From Brachypodium distachyon (lineage: Eukaryota; Streptophyta; Magnoliopsida; Poales; Poaceae): a stretch of DNA of 64,000 nucleotides. The stretch covers positions 24,398,613 through 24,462,612 of the forward strand of contig NC_016135.3 of NCBI RefSeq assembly GCF_000005505.3. Direction: 5' to 3'. Numbering within the stretch: the stretch's first letter is position 1; every line of letters begins with the position of its first letter. The notes beneath the pieces were generated by a model. That model had not been told where the DNA came from. It saw nothing but the letters and a program-made list of their open reading frames with translations, and did not search any database. Shown here piece by piece: positions 33,234-44,800 of the stretch. A program made the translations under genes and the position numbers.

Positions 33234-34800
33234 AGCAAATAGGCCTTGTAGGGTCAACGAGATAGGCCGGAAGAGCTAGACTGGCCCAAAATGTGATTGA
33301 TGCTTTGTGGGAAGGAAGGCCACGGACGGAGCAGAGCGAGTGGGCAGCGCTCGAATCCAAGAGGAACTAGGCGACGCCGTCCCTTTCGGATTTGCACCAC
33401 GACGACGTACGACGATGATAATGTCGGCGGCGATCGTCCCTGCGTGCAGAATAATTCCTCAAGCCCCCAGCTGGGAACAGTGTACCTGACTCTGCGGGCT
33501 AGAGGAGAGATTCCTGCCTCTACAAACTGCTTATAATTACCGCTTCCCAGAACTTTGCCATGGTACGGCACGGTGGAGAGTTTTCCTCGCTCGACACGTT
33601 GAACAAAGCACCGTTTGGAAGCCAAAGTATGACTCGACATGGGCAGGAGGAACGGCACTAGAATGACACGATGCCGGGTCGTAGCTGAGGAGGAACCGGT
33701 AGACGCAGAGGCCGTTGAAACGGTAGGCGAAAGCCCACGGCCGCTTTGGGAAAGTTTCTTTTAACTGGGCCCTCCATTGCCAGCGGATGGGTCCCTGCAC
33801 GAACGACGGTCTGCAATCACCTGCCCACGGCGAAGCGTTAAGCCAGAGGGCCCACAAGTCAGTGTCGCAAATGTCATGTCCAGCAAGTACACATGGCGGG
33901 TCCCGTGACGCGCCATGCACAGCTGGAAAGGAGAGTGGGCGGTGGCCTTGGCCCCGCGAAAAGAAAAGGCGGGGGCGTCCATGTCAGCGTGAACGCTACA
34001 CGCCGGCCTTCCTTATCTTATCTTGCCGGAAATGCCCCCGTCCATGTCATGACGTCGTCGTAGCCTTTCGGTGCTCAGCCGTATCTTTGTCTGCAAATCT
34101 CAAAATAACGGGAGATTCTCACCGGGAGAAAATGTACAGTGATGGCGATCGTCTTTGCATGCCATGGAAAATCAAAGGTTGGAGCTGCCGTATGAATTGT
34201 TGTGAACCCTTGAAGTTTCTTCAGTGCTAGTATAAACCTTTGAGGCTTTGACCGTCCGCTGACGAGATCAACGGTCCAATATGAAAGTATATTTTTGGTC
34301 ATCATCATGGACAGCGGAGCCAGCACGGCAGCCGCCTTGGACGAGGCTTTTCAGTCAAATCCAACCTGGTTGATGCGAATAATCTGCCAAAAGTATTCTG
34401 GCACTTTTGCTTCTGAAAACTTTTCCGGCTAGACAAAATAAACGGCAACTCAAGGAACCAAAACAAGAATAAGAGTAATGCTTTCACAGATAGCTCACAC
34501 AGACCACAGCATGGGAGCATACATGACGAGAGATCACCACTGGCGCGCGCTGCTACATCTCAAACTGCTAATCATGTTCTTAGTTAGAAAATGCTTCCAG
34601 GGACAGCAATGAGCGTGTAATGATTCCTGCATCATTGCATTGCCCCTCCGTGACTCCCTTTTCCATCTTCCAGGCCATGCACGCCCACATGGACCATGCA
34701 TGTATATACCTCCAAGAATGGACAGAATCGCAATTGCCATGCGAGATCTGGAGTTTGCAACATTAATTCTACGAAATGATATTCCGACAGATTTTAGATG

Positions 34801-34848
34801 GATCTGAACTTGGTTTTTTTTTCAGGCAATTATATTGATCTGAACTTG
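34801..34848. mobile_element. 24-bp T-rich micro-insertion with 12-bp target duplication
   Basis: GATCTGAACTTG is exact at 34801-34812 and 34837-34848. The 24-bp insert starts with G and nine T, then CAGGCAATTATATT, a LINE-tail-like composition on the minus strand. Confidence 0.6.
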
Positions 34849-35473
34849 TGGTAGAATACAAGATCGGAGCACAGTTGCAGAGATTCTCGAACGGGTGGTG
34901 GATGCTGGGAAAGGTACAGACGCAGCGCTGAATAATTGTACCACGAGTACTTCTTTTGACTGCTAATTAACCCACACGTGTAGGAGTACTGTCAATTGTA
35001 GCTATAGCTACAAGTGAAAACTGAACATGACTTGCCTAACAACTTGTGAATCAAAGCTAACTATTCTTACCTCGGTAAAATGAGATCGCGCGATCTGAAC
35101 AATACAAGTTGCAAACAAAAGGGTCTAATCGTCTACTAGCAGTACAATGTTTTCACATGTCAGCAAATGAGATCGATCTGAATTCTGAACAACACAAGAT
35201 GCAAACGAAAAGGGTTAAGAAAACCGCCCAAGGAACAGGAATCCTTCTAAGTAAAGGGACAGACGGCTTTTGGTCATGGACTAATTAAGTAGACTATTTT
35301 CCTTTGTAAAATTGCAAGTGTTCTTGTACTGCAGCAGAGACAACTGCATGCAGGCAGAGAGGCAGCTCAGCGTGCCAAAAGGAGTCGCTATGGTCGGTTT
35401 GGACGGCCGATTATTAGCTGCCGCCCACTGCGCCGTGGGCACAGGGATACCAACCAAAGAAAAACCAAAAGCC

Positions 35474-35507
35474 AAAGCCATCAATCATCCTCTAAAAAAA
35501 GCCATCA
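35474..35507. mobile_element. 14-bp micro-insertion with 10-bp target duplication
   Basis: AAAGCCATCA at 35474-35483 and 35498-35507 flanks ATCATCCTCTAAAA. The short duplication makes this one of the weaker cases. Confidence 0.4.
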
Positions 35508-36970
35508 TCTTCCATTCTCCTCCTCCAATTTTTTGACTTCAATTTGATGGAGTTTGTGTCTGGGCTCTGCTGGACCAGCTTTGGTCTGTGCCGTGCATGC
35601 ATGATGCCGTTGCTCAAAACAATTTCTTTTCATTTTCTCTAGCATGCCAATGCCGCAAACCATCCAAGTACCAGTACTTTAATTTTAAGGTGGGCAACCT
35701 TATCATTCCGAAACGTAGAAAAATAATGGTTTGGTTAATTTTGAGATAACGACTTCCATTTCTTGCACGCATGATGTAGACTCGAAGGCTATCTCCAACG
35801 CTTAGAGTACTTTGTCTACTTAGCATAAGCATACATCATTGAAATCGTCTCGTATTAACAGTTTTTATTGCTTACTCATCAACCGGTCCCTTGGTGGATG
35901 AAGTCATCAGGAATATTCTCAGATTTCACAGAATCGTCATTTGCACGAACCAATGAAAATTCTCATGGAAAAGCTTGATGGATTAGCTAGCCATCCCCTT
36001 CCAACAAATTAAGATGGATTCTCTTAGTTATTACCATGAGATTATTTTCAACAGTTAACACCGTGAGATGGGACAACCCTGACACGATTTTAGTAAGAAA
36101 AAAGGCCAATGCAAATGTACTGAGTAATAAATTATGCCAAGTATGCCACCGAAATTCAAATCATTCAATGAATTACCAAATAGTTGGTTGTACTCACCTA
36201 ACTATAAGAAAAGAGAAACATCATGGTGACATAAATACATGAAACATACCTGAAATTGAGTGGAGTTTCTTGTTTGTAGATGAACGGAGGGATTAGCTTG
36301 CAAGGCGATCTAAGATCGGTATTTAAGACGTGCAAGATGGAAGCACTTTTTTTTATAGCACTAACAGTGCAACTTAATTATCAATCTCCCGTCAAGTAAA
36401 GTAATGTATGATAAACATGGCCTTGAATGAGAATCGGTCCTCCAAAAGGAAAAGGCTTTGAAGTGGATAATGCGAAAATGACCTGACGTGGGAAAACAAT
36501 TAATCACTTCTCATTTGATTCACGGAACTGCTGACTTAATATTTTATCTATTTTTTCTTGGTCCCAACAGAGTATACAAGGTGGAAAAGAGAGAGGATGA
36601 CCGTTTGCTCGTCTATATAGGCGGCTAGATAACTTCACAAGATATATTTATCATGAAAGTAATAAAACCGTTGCATGCAATTCAAGCGGAAGTGACGGAC
36701 ATCACAAATAAGGAAAATTAAAGTATTGGTACTCTGCACACAAACGTGCAACAAAATTAGCTTTCACAGAAACCTTTATTCTTTTTTGTAAATTCATCAT
36801 ATGTTTGGGTGCTCTCGACAATAAGCACAACTCATTGCAATTTGCAAGCTAGTAAATCTCAGCAGGCTGTTTTGTCTTTTGTCGCGAGCTTGTAACATGT
36901 GGCAATTTACCGTGCCATAAGTGGACAACTTTCGATGAGGTCACTTTAAACTAAAAAGGGAAGAGCGTGT

Positions 36971-37138
36971 CTATTTCTCGGTCGAATTAGAAATGGTTAT
37001 TTCTCGATCGACAATCATAGCTATCCGACGAAGGTTTTTCTCATCATGTGTATTTACATCAATCTTGCAAAAATCTCATGATTGGATTTGACGGTTGTTA
37101 ACATCAACTTAGAAATGGTTATTTCTTCTGAGAAATAG
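36971..37138. mobile_element. Possible small MITE
   Basis: CTATTTCTC at the left and GAGAAATAG at the right are inverted, with partial inverted similarity for about 25 bp inward. No convincing target duplication. Confidence 0.3.
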
Positions 37139-37259
37139 CAAAACCGAAAAGGAAATGAACATCCGGTGGCAATCAGTTTTGTCAGATATTTTCTACACAC
37201 AACAAAATACAAGAAAGGTGGCAGAAATTCCTCAAATTCTTTCTTGGCTAAATCAAATT

Positions 37260-37300
37260 ATCAGCTATTTTTTCTCAAAAAAAAATATCATCAGCTATTT
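37260..37300. mobile_element. 19-bp A-rich micro-insertion with 11-bp target duplication
   Basis: ATCAGCTATTT at 37260-37270 and 37290-37300 flanks TTTCTCAAAAAAAAATATC. The TTCTCAAA motif matches the complement of the tail at 32282. Confidence 0.5.
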
Positions 37301-37630
37301 AAAACTCCATTTCTTTAGTCGGACTATTTTTATTATTTTCTAAATCATGAATAATTTGAGGTCGTATGTTACGCTTCCAGGGGGTATCCGTTGCAAATCC
37401 CCTCCCGATCCCGAAAACCACTCTCTTTTTTCTTTACGCCGCCGGCCCCAAACATACGCAGCTGTCGCGCCTGGGGGGCAGCCTCGTAATTCTACCACCG
37501 CCGCCCACGGCTTAATCCCATAGCGCCACCCACTGACAGCCCGGGAACCAGCGCAACAAGCCCCGCACGTCAGCGAACGCACGCGTTGGTGAGCCCACAA
37601 GCGACCCGGCCAACTCAGTAGCACGTCAGA

Positions 37631-37637
37631 TATAAAC
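37631..37637 (+). promoter_or_regulatory. TATA box of coiled-coil protein gene
   Basis: TATAAAC, followed 60-100 bp later by a (CT)-rich leader (about 37693-37745), typical of plant core promoters. Confidence 0.55.
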
Positions 37638-37659
37638 CCTCCCCACGAAGGAGAAAAAT

Positions 37660-38870
37660 TAGCGCTTCAAAACCCCAACAAAAATAAAAAAAGATTCTCT
37701 CTCTCTCTCCCTCCTGCTCTGCTCTCTCTCTACTCCCCATCGATCGTCCTGCTACTTCTCTCTCTTAATTTCTCGGCGGGGTTTAGCGGCGGCGTTTGAT
37801 CCTCGGTTGCTGCGGACCATCGGGAAAGCAAGAGAAGGGAGAAGGATCTCGACGCCGGGAGCTTTTGGTCTTCCGAGGTGAGCTCCTGTTTCAAGCATTT
37901 TTCCGTGTGTTTTTCCTTTTATTATTTGTTTTGAATCCGATTGCGCCCTTGTGGAGTGATTCAGCGATCGGGTGGTTTCGTGCGCGAGCTTCGATTCCGA
38001 TTGCTTGCTGTTTCCGCCATTTGATCTGATCTTCTCGTCTCGATCCGGAGCGGTTCCTCCCGTTGCCTGAATCGCGCTTGTGGACTGGGGGCTGACTGGG
38101 GAGCTGTCGGGATTTGCTTCGATTGTGCCTTCTCCGGTCGTCGTTGCCTTCTTCACCATTTCGATCGGCTCGTGCTCGATTTTGCTGGAGCCACTTTTTT
38201 GCTCGGGGGCCGGGGCGGAGGATGGTGGACGATGGTGTTTCGATCAGATTGTTCTCCTTTTTGACTTTTGAGTGCTGCGGATGGCACGTCTCTGCTCGGG
38301 TTAGGCAGCGATCGTGGGAGAGTTGGTGAGGGCTTGAATTCTTGTTTTTATCTTTTGCTTTTTTCGGGTCTGGCCGTCTGGTTGCCAAGTTATTTGCTGG
38401 CTATTGCGTTTGGTAGATGCAAGCTTGTTCTTCACAGGTCAGTGAAGCTCGGATCAGAGTTTCCGTAGAAAATTGTTGCTGATCATTTTTTGATCGATCG
38501 GATCTTGTGCTAGTTTATGTAATCTTGCTCCTCGTCGGTCTTGTGTGGAGTTTGTAGGGTAGGCTTTGGAGGAAGAAGAGACCAGGCAATTCTTACTTTA
38601 CCAGAATAACAATAATAACTGGATCCTAGCTGTCGCCCTTTCTCTGCATCCTTCATCATTCTGTACACACAACCCTTTTTTTTATTATCCCATCGAGCCT
38701 CTTCTAGGAAGACTGCTGAGCTTTTTGACCTTGCTTTGATAGGATTCCATTTGTAGGGTACAACATGATTGCGTATTAACTTCATGTCTGTGGGTATTCA
38801 GGATGTAAGGATTGGTGCTAATACTTTTTCTTGACGTAAATTGCAGAGAGGAATACGCTAGTCCTTGGAG
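37660..38870 (+). other. 5' UTR with a leader intron
   Basis: Leader exon ending ...CTTCCGAG at 37877 with donor GTGAGC, and acceptor TTGCAG at 38841-38846, 24 bp before the ATG. The 969-bp leader intron is T-rich in its first half, like intron-mediated-enhancement introns of plant housekeeping genes. Inferred from splice signals only. Confidence 0.5.
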
Positions 38871-41800
38871 ATGGAAGCCGAACAGACTGCAGAACTAAGC
38901 TCTGTAGAGCCGACTAATCTTAAGTCAGCTGATAAGAGTTTGGTAAGAATATTTTTCATCCGTAAAGTCAAATGCATGCTTGCAATTCAAATAAGTGCTA
39001 CTATCATGTTAGTTTCATTCTTGATGTAGAAAAAAACGGTTTGTGAACATGTAGGGTGGGTGACTGGTACTTTCGGAAATGTCATCCTCGGTACTTTAGT
39101 TTTATTGAATTCGTTATGTTGGTCTCTGGTATTTGAATATCCTTCAATTGAATGTGTGGAATTTCTGGTGTAGATGATAATTAATGAGCAGTAGAAAATA
39201 TCTATTGCTCTGTCGCATTTATTTTGGTGGGCAATGGGCAATAGATGACGTCTTTATATTTTACTGCACTGTCGTATTGAGAATTGTGTTGCAGTTTTCA
39301 TGACCGGTGTCATATTACAGATTCCACTATAATTACATTTGCATCCACTGCATTGAACAAGATCCTAGGAGGGTGGAGATTAGAAAAGTAACCATGAAAC
39401 CGATTTCTTATCTATTGAATCGAATGTATAAAGATTGAGTTGGTGGTCGTTCATTCACTCCACCAAGACTACTCTCTAGATAGCTAGGGCATCTCCATAA
39501 TATTTCTTCACACACACACACACACACACACCGCCGGAGCCTCTCTTACAGTTTTCAGTAAAAAAATCACCATAATTACCAATGTAGTAGAAATACGTAT
39601 CACAATTATTGTTGATAACATTTATTATTTAGCACAAATTTGGGGAATATGAGGGTACAATCATTTAAGCATGCAGTATTTTTTTAATCCCGTAGCAACT
39701 CATTCGCATGCATCTAGCTAGTAATTCCTAAAGAATAATGGAAGTCTCATGCTTATACTAGCATCGCTTTGGTATTTTTCTTTGGATGAAGATGTGTTTA
39801 CATTTGACTGATGACTTGGTTACTATTGAATTTGAACTTCCAAAGAAAACATTGAATTCTCACAGTGGCAATGTCTCAGGTACATGATGATGACAAAGAA
39901 AATATAGTAAACGGGAATTCAAATCCGAAAGTGATGGAAACACACAATTATGAAGATGATGGAACAGGGTCTGATGGTTTTGAGCTGGTGGATGTGAAGG
40001 AAAACTTTGATTCGGCTAAAATGGTGGAGAAAGAAAGGGAAAGTGGCAATGTCTCACCTTTGACAAAGGGAAGTCCCAAAGAGGATGAAGCAACTGCAGA
40101 ATCTGCCATGTTGAACCAGGAAACAAAACAATTGGAAGAATTATCAAAGCGCATTGAAGAGCTTGAATCTGAAAAGCACAAATTGATGATGGATATGACA
40201 GAAGCAGAAAATAAACAGGCACTGCAATACAGTTCTCTGCAAGAAGCACAACGATCTCTCAGTGATAAGGATAAAGAGCTGGCGGATGCAACACAATCAC
40301 TGAGCGAGCTGGGATCTGAGCTTGAAATCTCGAAAAGGAGGATTCAGGAAATTGAGGCCCAATTAGATTCATCCGCTGATAAGCTCCACAAGCTTGAAGA
40401 GCTGAAGGATGAAAGAAGCTTGCATGCTGCGCAGGAGGCGAAGAGGGCTGCAGAACTTGATAAGATGCTGGAAATGGCTCAGTTGAGCATGAAAGATATG
40501 GAAAACCAGATAAGTGATCTTCAGGAGGAGATAAAGGGACATCAAGATAAGGCCATAGACCATCAGCAAGTAGAAGAATCACTGAGTACCACAATCTCAC
40601 AATTCAAGATGGTACAAGAGGCACTGGAACTGTCAAAATCACAAGTTGCTGATTTGGAGCAGAAGCTTGCCTCTCAGGATACTAACATCAGTAAGCTCAC
40701 TGAAGAGTTGAGTCTCCATTGTTCATCTGAAGAATCGCTGAAGGAAGAAAGTCTTAAACTAGAGACTGAACTCGCTGCCGTGCATGAAGCGTTACAAGCA
40801 AAGCTTCTGACTTTGCAAGAAGTGGAGATGAAACTGGAAGAGCAGGCAAAGGATAAACAGACAAGTGAAGCTACACTGGAGAAGCAACGGGTGCAGATAC
40901 TCCATTTGCAGTCTGGGCTCGATGAATTAAATGATGAAATTGTAACTCTCAAAGGCACTCTAGTTGACTCTAATTCGAAATTATCAGAGAGAGACTCAAT
41001 GCTGCTCCAGGCTGAAGAGGATCATGCTAAAACACAATTGCTCCTGTCTGAAGCATTGTCACATAAAGAAGAACTGGAGGTAAATCTGAAATCCATCAGT
41101 GATCAGCATGGTGAGTCCAAAGCTGTCGCTGAAGATGCAAACCAGAAGATTCTCGAGCTTGAAGCACAAATCCAGGATCTGCATGCAGCTGAAGAGACTT
41201 TGAAGTCACAGCTGGAAGAGGCTAAGGCGAGCATTGAACTTGCAGAGAAAAAAAGTTCTGATCTTGAGAAACAGCTTAGCGAATCAGAGAATAAATTAGT
41301 CACTTCAAGTGAACAAGTAAAGTTGCTGGAAGAGCACATTCATCAAGAAGTAGCTTCTTCAGCAGAAAAAGAAAAACAGCTTGAAGAAGCAGTAAAGAGT
41401 GCAGAGGCATACCAAGAAAAATTGAATGAGTTGCAATCTTCTCTGGATTCCTCGACATCTAAAAACCAGCTACTTGAACAAGAAGTCAAGGATCTGACTG
41501 AAAGATTCTCAGAGCATCAACAGCAAGCCCATTCTGTTCATGAAAGAAGTCTTGAACTGAAGAGCTTACTTGATACATCAAAGTCTGATGCTGATGGTGC
41601 ACATTCCCGGAGGCAGGAGCTTGAGCAGGAGCTCGATACCACACATGCAAAGTTAAAGGAGGTTGAAGCAGAACTAGCACAGTACAGAAGCAAGGTTTCA
41701 CACCTTTCCGATGATCTAGAAGCTTACCAAACAAAAGCAGCTAGTCTTGAAACTGTGATGGAAGCTGCAAGCAGAAAGGAAAAAGAGCTTATGGACTCAC

Positions 41801-44800
41801 TAGGCCAAATTACTGAAGAAAAGATGAAACTTGAAGAACTAACGGCAGAATATGAAGAAAAATTTCAAGAACACTTGAAGGAAAGGATTTTGTTTGAAGA
41901 GAGGGTGCAGAGCCAAGAATTGAAGGTGCTTGATTTAGAAGAGTTGTTGGCAAAACTGAGAGAAGAAAAAGAAAGTGATGAAAACACCATTGCTAATCTG
42001 AACATGCAACTGTCCAATAAGAATGAACTGTATGTGCAATTGGAGTCCCAGTTAAGCCAGGTTGGAGATGATCATAGCAAAACAAGATCGCTTCTCTCTG
42101 ATGCACAAGCACACAAAGAGGAACTAGAGCTAAATTTGAGATCTCTTAATGACCTGCACACTGAATCCAAAACAGCCGCAGAGTCTGCAGTGCAGAGGAC
42201 TGCAGAGCTTGAAAGTCTAGTTGAGGAATTAAGTGCAGCTGAACAAAGTCTGAAGTTGCAGCTTACTGAGTTTGAGTCAAAGCTAGAATCTTCTGAGAAG
42301 AAGAGCACAGATCTTGAGCAAGAGCTTAAAGATGCGACCGATAAATGCAATGATTCCCGTGTGAAGGTTGATGAGCTTTCTGGGGAACTCGAAGCAAACA
42401 AGGAGAAATTGACAAGTCTTGAGGCTTCATTGGTAGAAGCAAACCAAAAGGAGGCCGAATTGTCAGAGAAGTTGGCTCAAGCTAATGAAGAAAAGCAGGA
42501 GTTTGAAGAACTGTCAAAGAAGGCCACCATAGCGCATTTGGAAGCAGAGAAGCAGGTCCAGATTTTACAGAGTGATCTAGATTCTGCACGAGGTAAAATG
42601 GAAGAGGTGGAGGGTGATCTTCGGGCCCTGGGTGTTAGAGAAAGCTCAGTACTTGACAAGCTTAAATCTGCAGAGGAGCAGCTTGAGCACAGCGGGAGGG
42701 CACTAGAACATGCCACTTCTAAGAAAATTGATCTAGAATCTCTGTACCAGTCTTTACTTGAAGATACAGAGATGAAACTCCAACAATCATCAGACAACTT
42801 GACTCAGAAGGAGACAGAATGCCAGGAACTGTCTGAAAAATTGAGGTCGGCCGAGGAACAAGTGGCATCTTATCAAGCAAAAGCAGCTGCAGCCATTGAA
42901 GAGGCGGAATCAATGAAGGTGGAGCTCGAAGCCTTTGAAAATGAGATTGCTACTCATGAGACCACCATTGAGGAAATTAGGAGCAAGGTCTCCGATTCTG
43001 AGTCGAAGGCTGAGCATGCGTTGGCTGAGAGTGCAATATTGAGTGGGGCAAATCAGGCCCTGAAAGAAGAACTTGATGCTAAGCTAGCCATGCTTCATGA
43101 CCTGCAAGAGCAGTTTAATTCTACTCATGCTGAAAAGGAAGATGTTGTTTCAAAGCTAGATGAGCATGGAAGAACGATAGAACATTTGACTGAGGTGCAC
43201 AGTAGAGGCTTAGAACTCCAATCTGCATCTGAGTCAAGGAATGCAGAAGTTGAAGCTCAAATACGTGAAGCTCATGACACAATAGTACAAAAAGATCTAG
43301 AAGTTAAGGACTTGAATGAGAGACTGATTGCACTTCAGTCTGAAACTGAAAGTTTGATGCATGTGAATGAAGCCTTGAAGCAGGAAATCAATGCTAAGCT
43401 GGTCATGGTTGATGAGCTACAGGAGAAAGTTGCGGCTATGAGTTCTGAAAAAGAAGAGGCTGCAGAAAAGCTGGCTGTTCATGAGAAAACATTAAATCAT
43501 TTGACAGAAGAGCACTCAAGGGGCTTGGAGCTCCAGTCTGCTGCTGAAACGAGGAATGCAGAAATTGAGAGCCAGTTGCGTGAAGCTCTTGAGACGATTG
43601 CACATAAAGAAGCTGAAGTTGCAGAAGTCAAGGAAAAGCTGGTTTCTCTTGAAGCCGAGAATGCGAAACTGGTTGGTGCGAATGAGGGCTTAAATGGGGA
43701 TGTGGTTGCCCAGGTGGCCCTGTTTAATGAGTTACAGGAACGGTTGAACGCTACTCATGCTGAAAAGGAAGAAGCTGTAGAGAAGCTAGCTGTTCATGAG
43801 GGAACGATCACACACTTGACAGAGGTTCACACAAGAAACTTGGAGCTTCACTCTGCAGCTGAATCAAAGAATGAAGAAATCGAAGTTAAGCTGCGTGAAG
43901 CCCTCGAGACAATATCACAAAAAGAAGCTGAAGTTAAAGACTTGAGCAAGAAGCTGGATGCTCTTGAGACTGAGTTGGGATATTATGAAGAACGGGCAAC
44001 TGAAGCTGCTGCCAATGAAGAAAATCATAAGGTTAAATTTGATGAAGCTGTGCACAAACAGAAGAGCCTAGAAGCACAGCTTGCAGAAACACAAAACAAG
44101 GTTGAACTTTTCTTTACAGAAAAAGAAAACTTGCTTATTGCAAATAGTACTTTGAATGAGGAGCTGGAAGTAAGTCAGAACAAGTTGCATGAATTACAGC
44201 TGGCACTTGCTGCTGCAGTAGCAGAGAAGCAGGGGTCATCTGAAGAGATTCATTCATTGCGAAAAACACTAGATGGCATGATTCAACGCAAAGAAGAACT
44301 GGAAAGCCAGGTGATCAAGTGTTTTATTTATGTTGTTATCTGCCAAGTGCCAACCACTGCTTTCTTCTCGTGGCTTCAAAATATTTTGTCATGTCATTAC
44401 ATAGCTGTTTACTGATCAAGACATATACCGTAGCTTCAAAAGTGCTAGAAAAATAATTCTTGCTGTTCTTTAACAAGATAGAAACTTTTTTCAGGTATCG
44501 TCTGCACTGGAAGATCATGAAGAACTGAAGAGCAAGTACCAAGGTACAGTAGAAGAGAAGCAATTGTTGAATGGCAGATATGAGACTGCAAAGAAAGAAC
44601 TTGACGAAGCAATAGCCAAGTTGGAGGAGAAAATGAATTTGGAGAAGTCAGAAAAAGAAATGCACATTTCAAAACTTGAGAGACAAATTACAGTCTCAGA
44701 GCTAAAATACATGGAGGAGGTATATCTTGTTATTTACCCCCCTATAAATTATTTTGGATTTCTCCTTTCGAAGCATTACGTGTATAATTTATCAAATCCT

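Larger units (their letters stand above)
33234..37620. other. Gene-poor spacer
   Basis: No gene recognised over 4.4 kb. It holds the small insertions listed separately and a diverged duplication at about 35080-35125 and 35167-35215 (ATGAGATCG..GATCTGAA..CAACACAAG, GCAAAC). Several open frames at 33250-34230 lack coding character or recognisable domains. Confidence 0.5.

Noticed and set aside
33254..34230. Several 120-147 codon open frames
   Set aside because: No recognisable domain, poor coding character and overlap on both strands; treated as spacer.
36344..36368. T tract between AGCACT repeats as another micro-insertion
   Set aside because: The flanking repeat is only 6 bp, too short to separate from chance.
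39865..44415. A single-exon 1,516-residue protein
   Set aside because: The first residues and the tail after 44310 are intron sequence; splice sites and continuing coiled coil in later exons show it is the large internal exon of a seven-exon gene.
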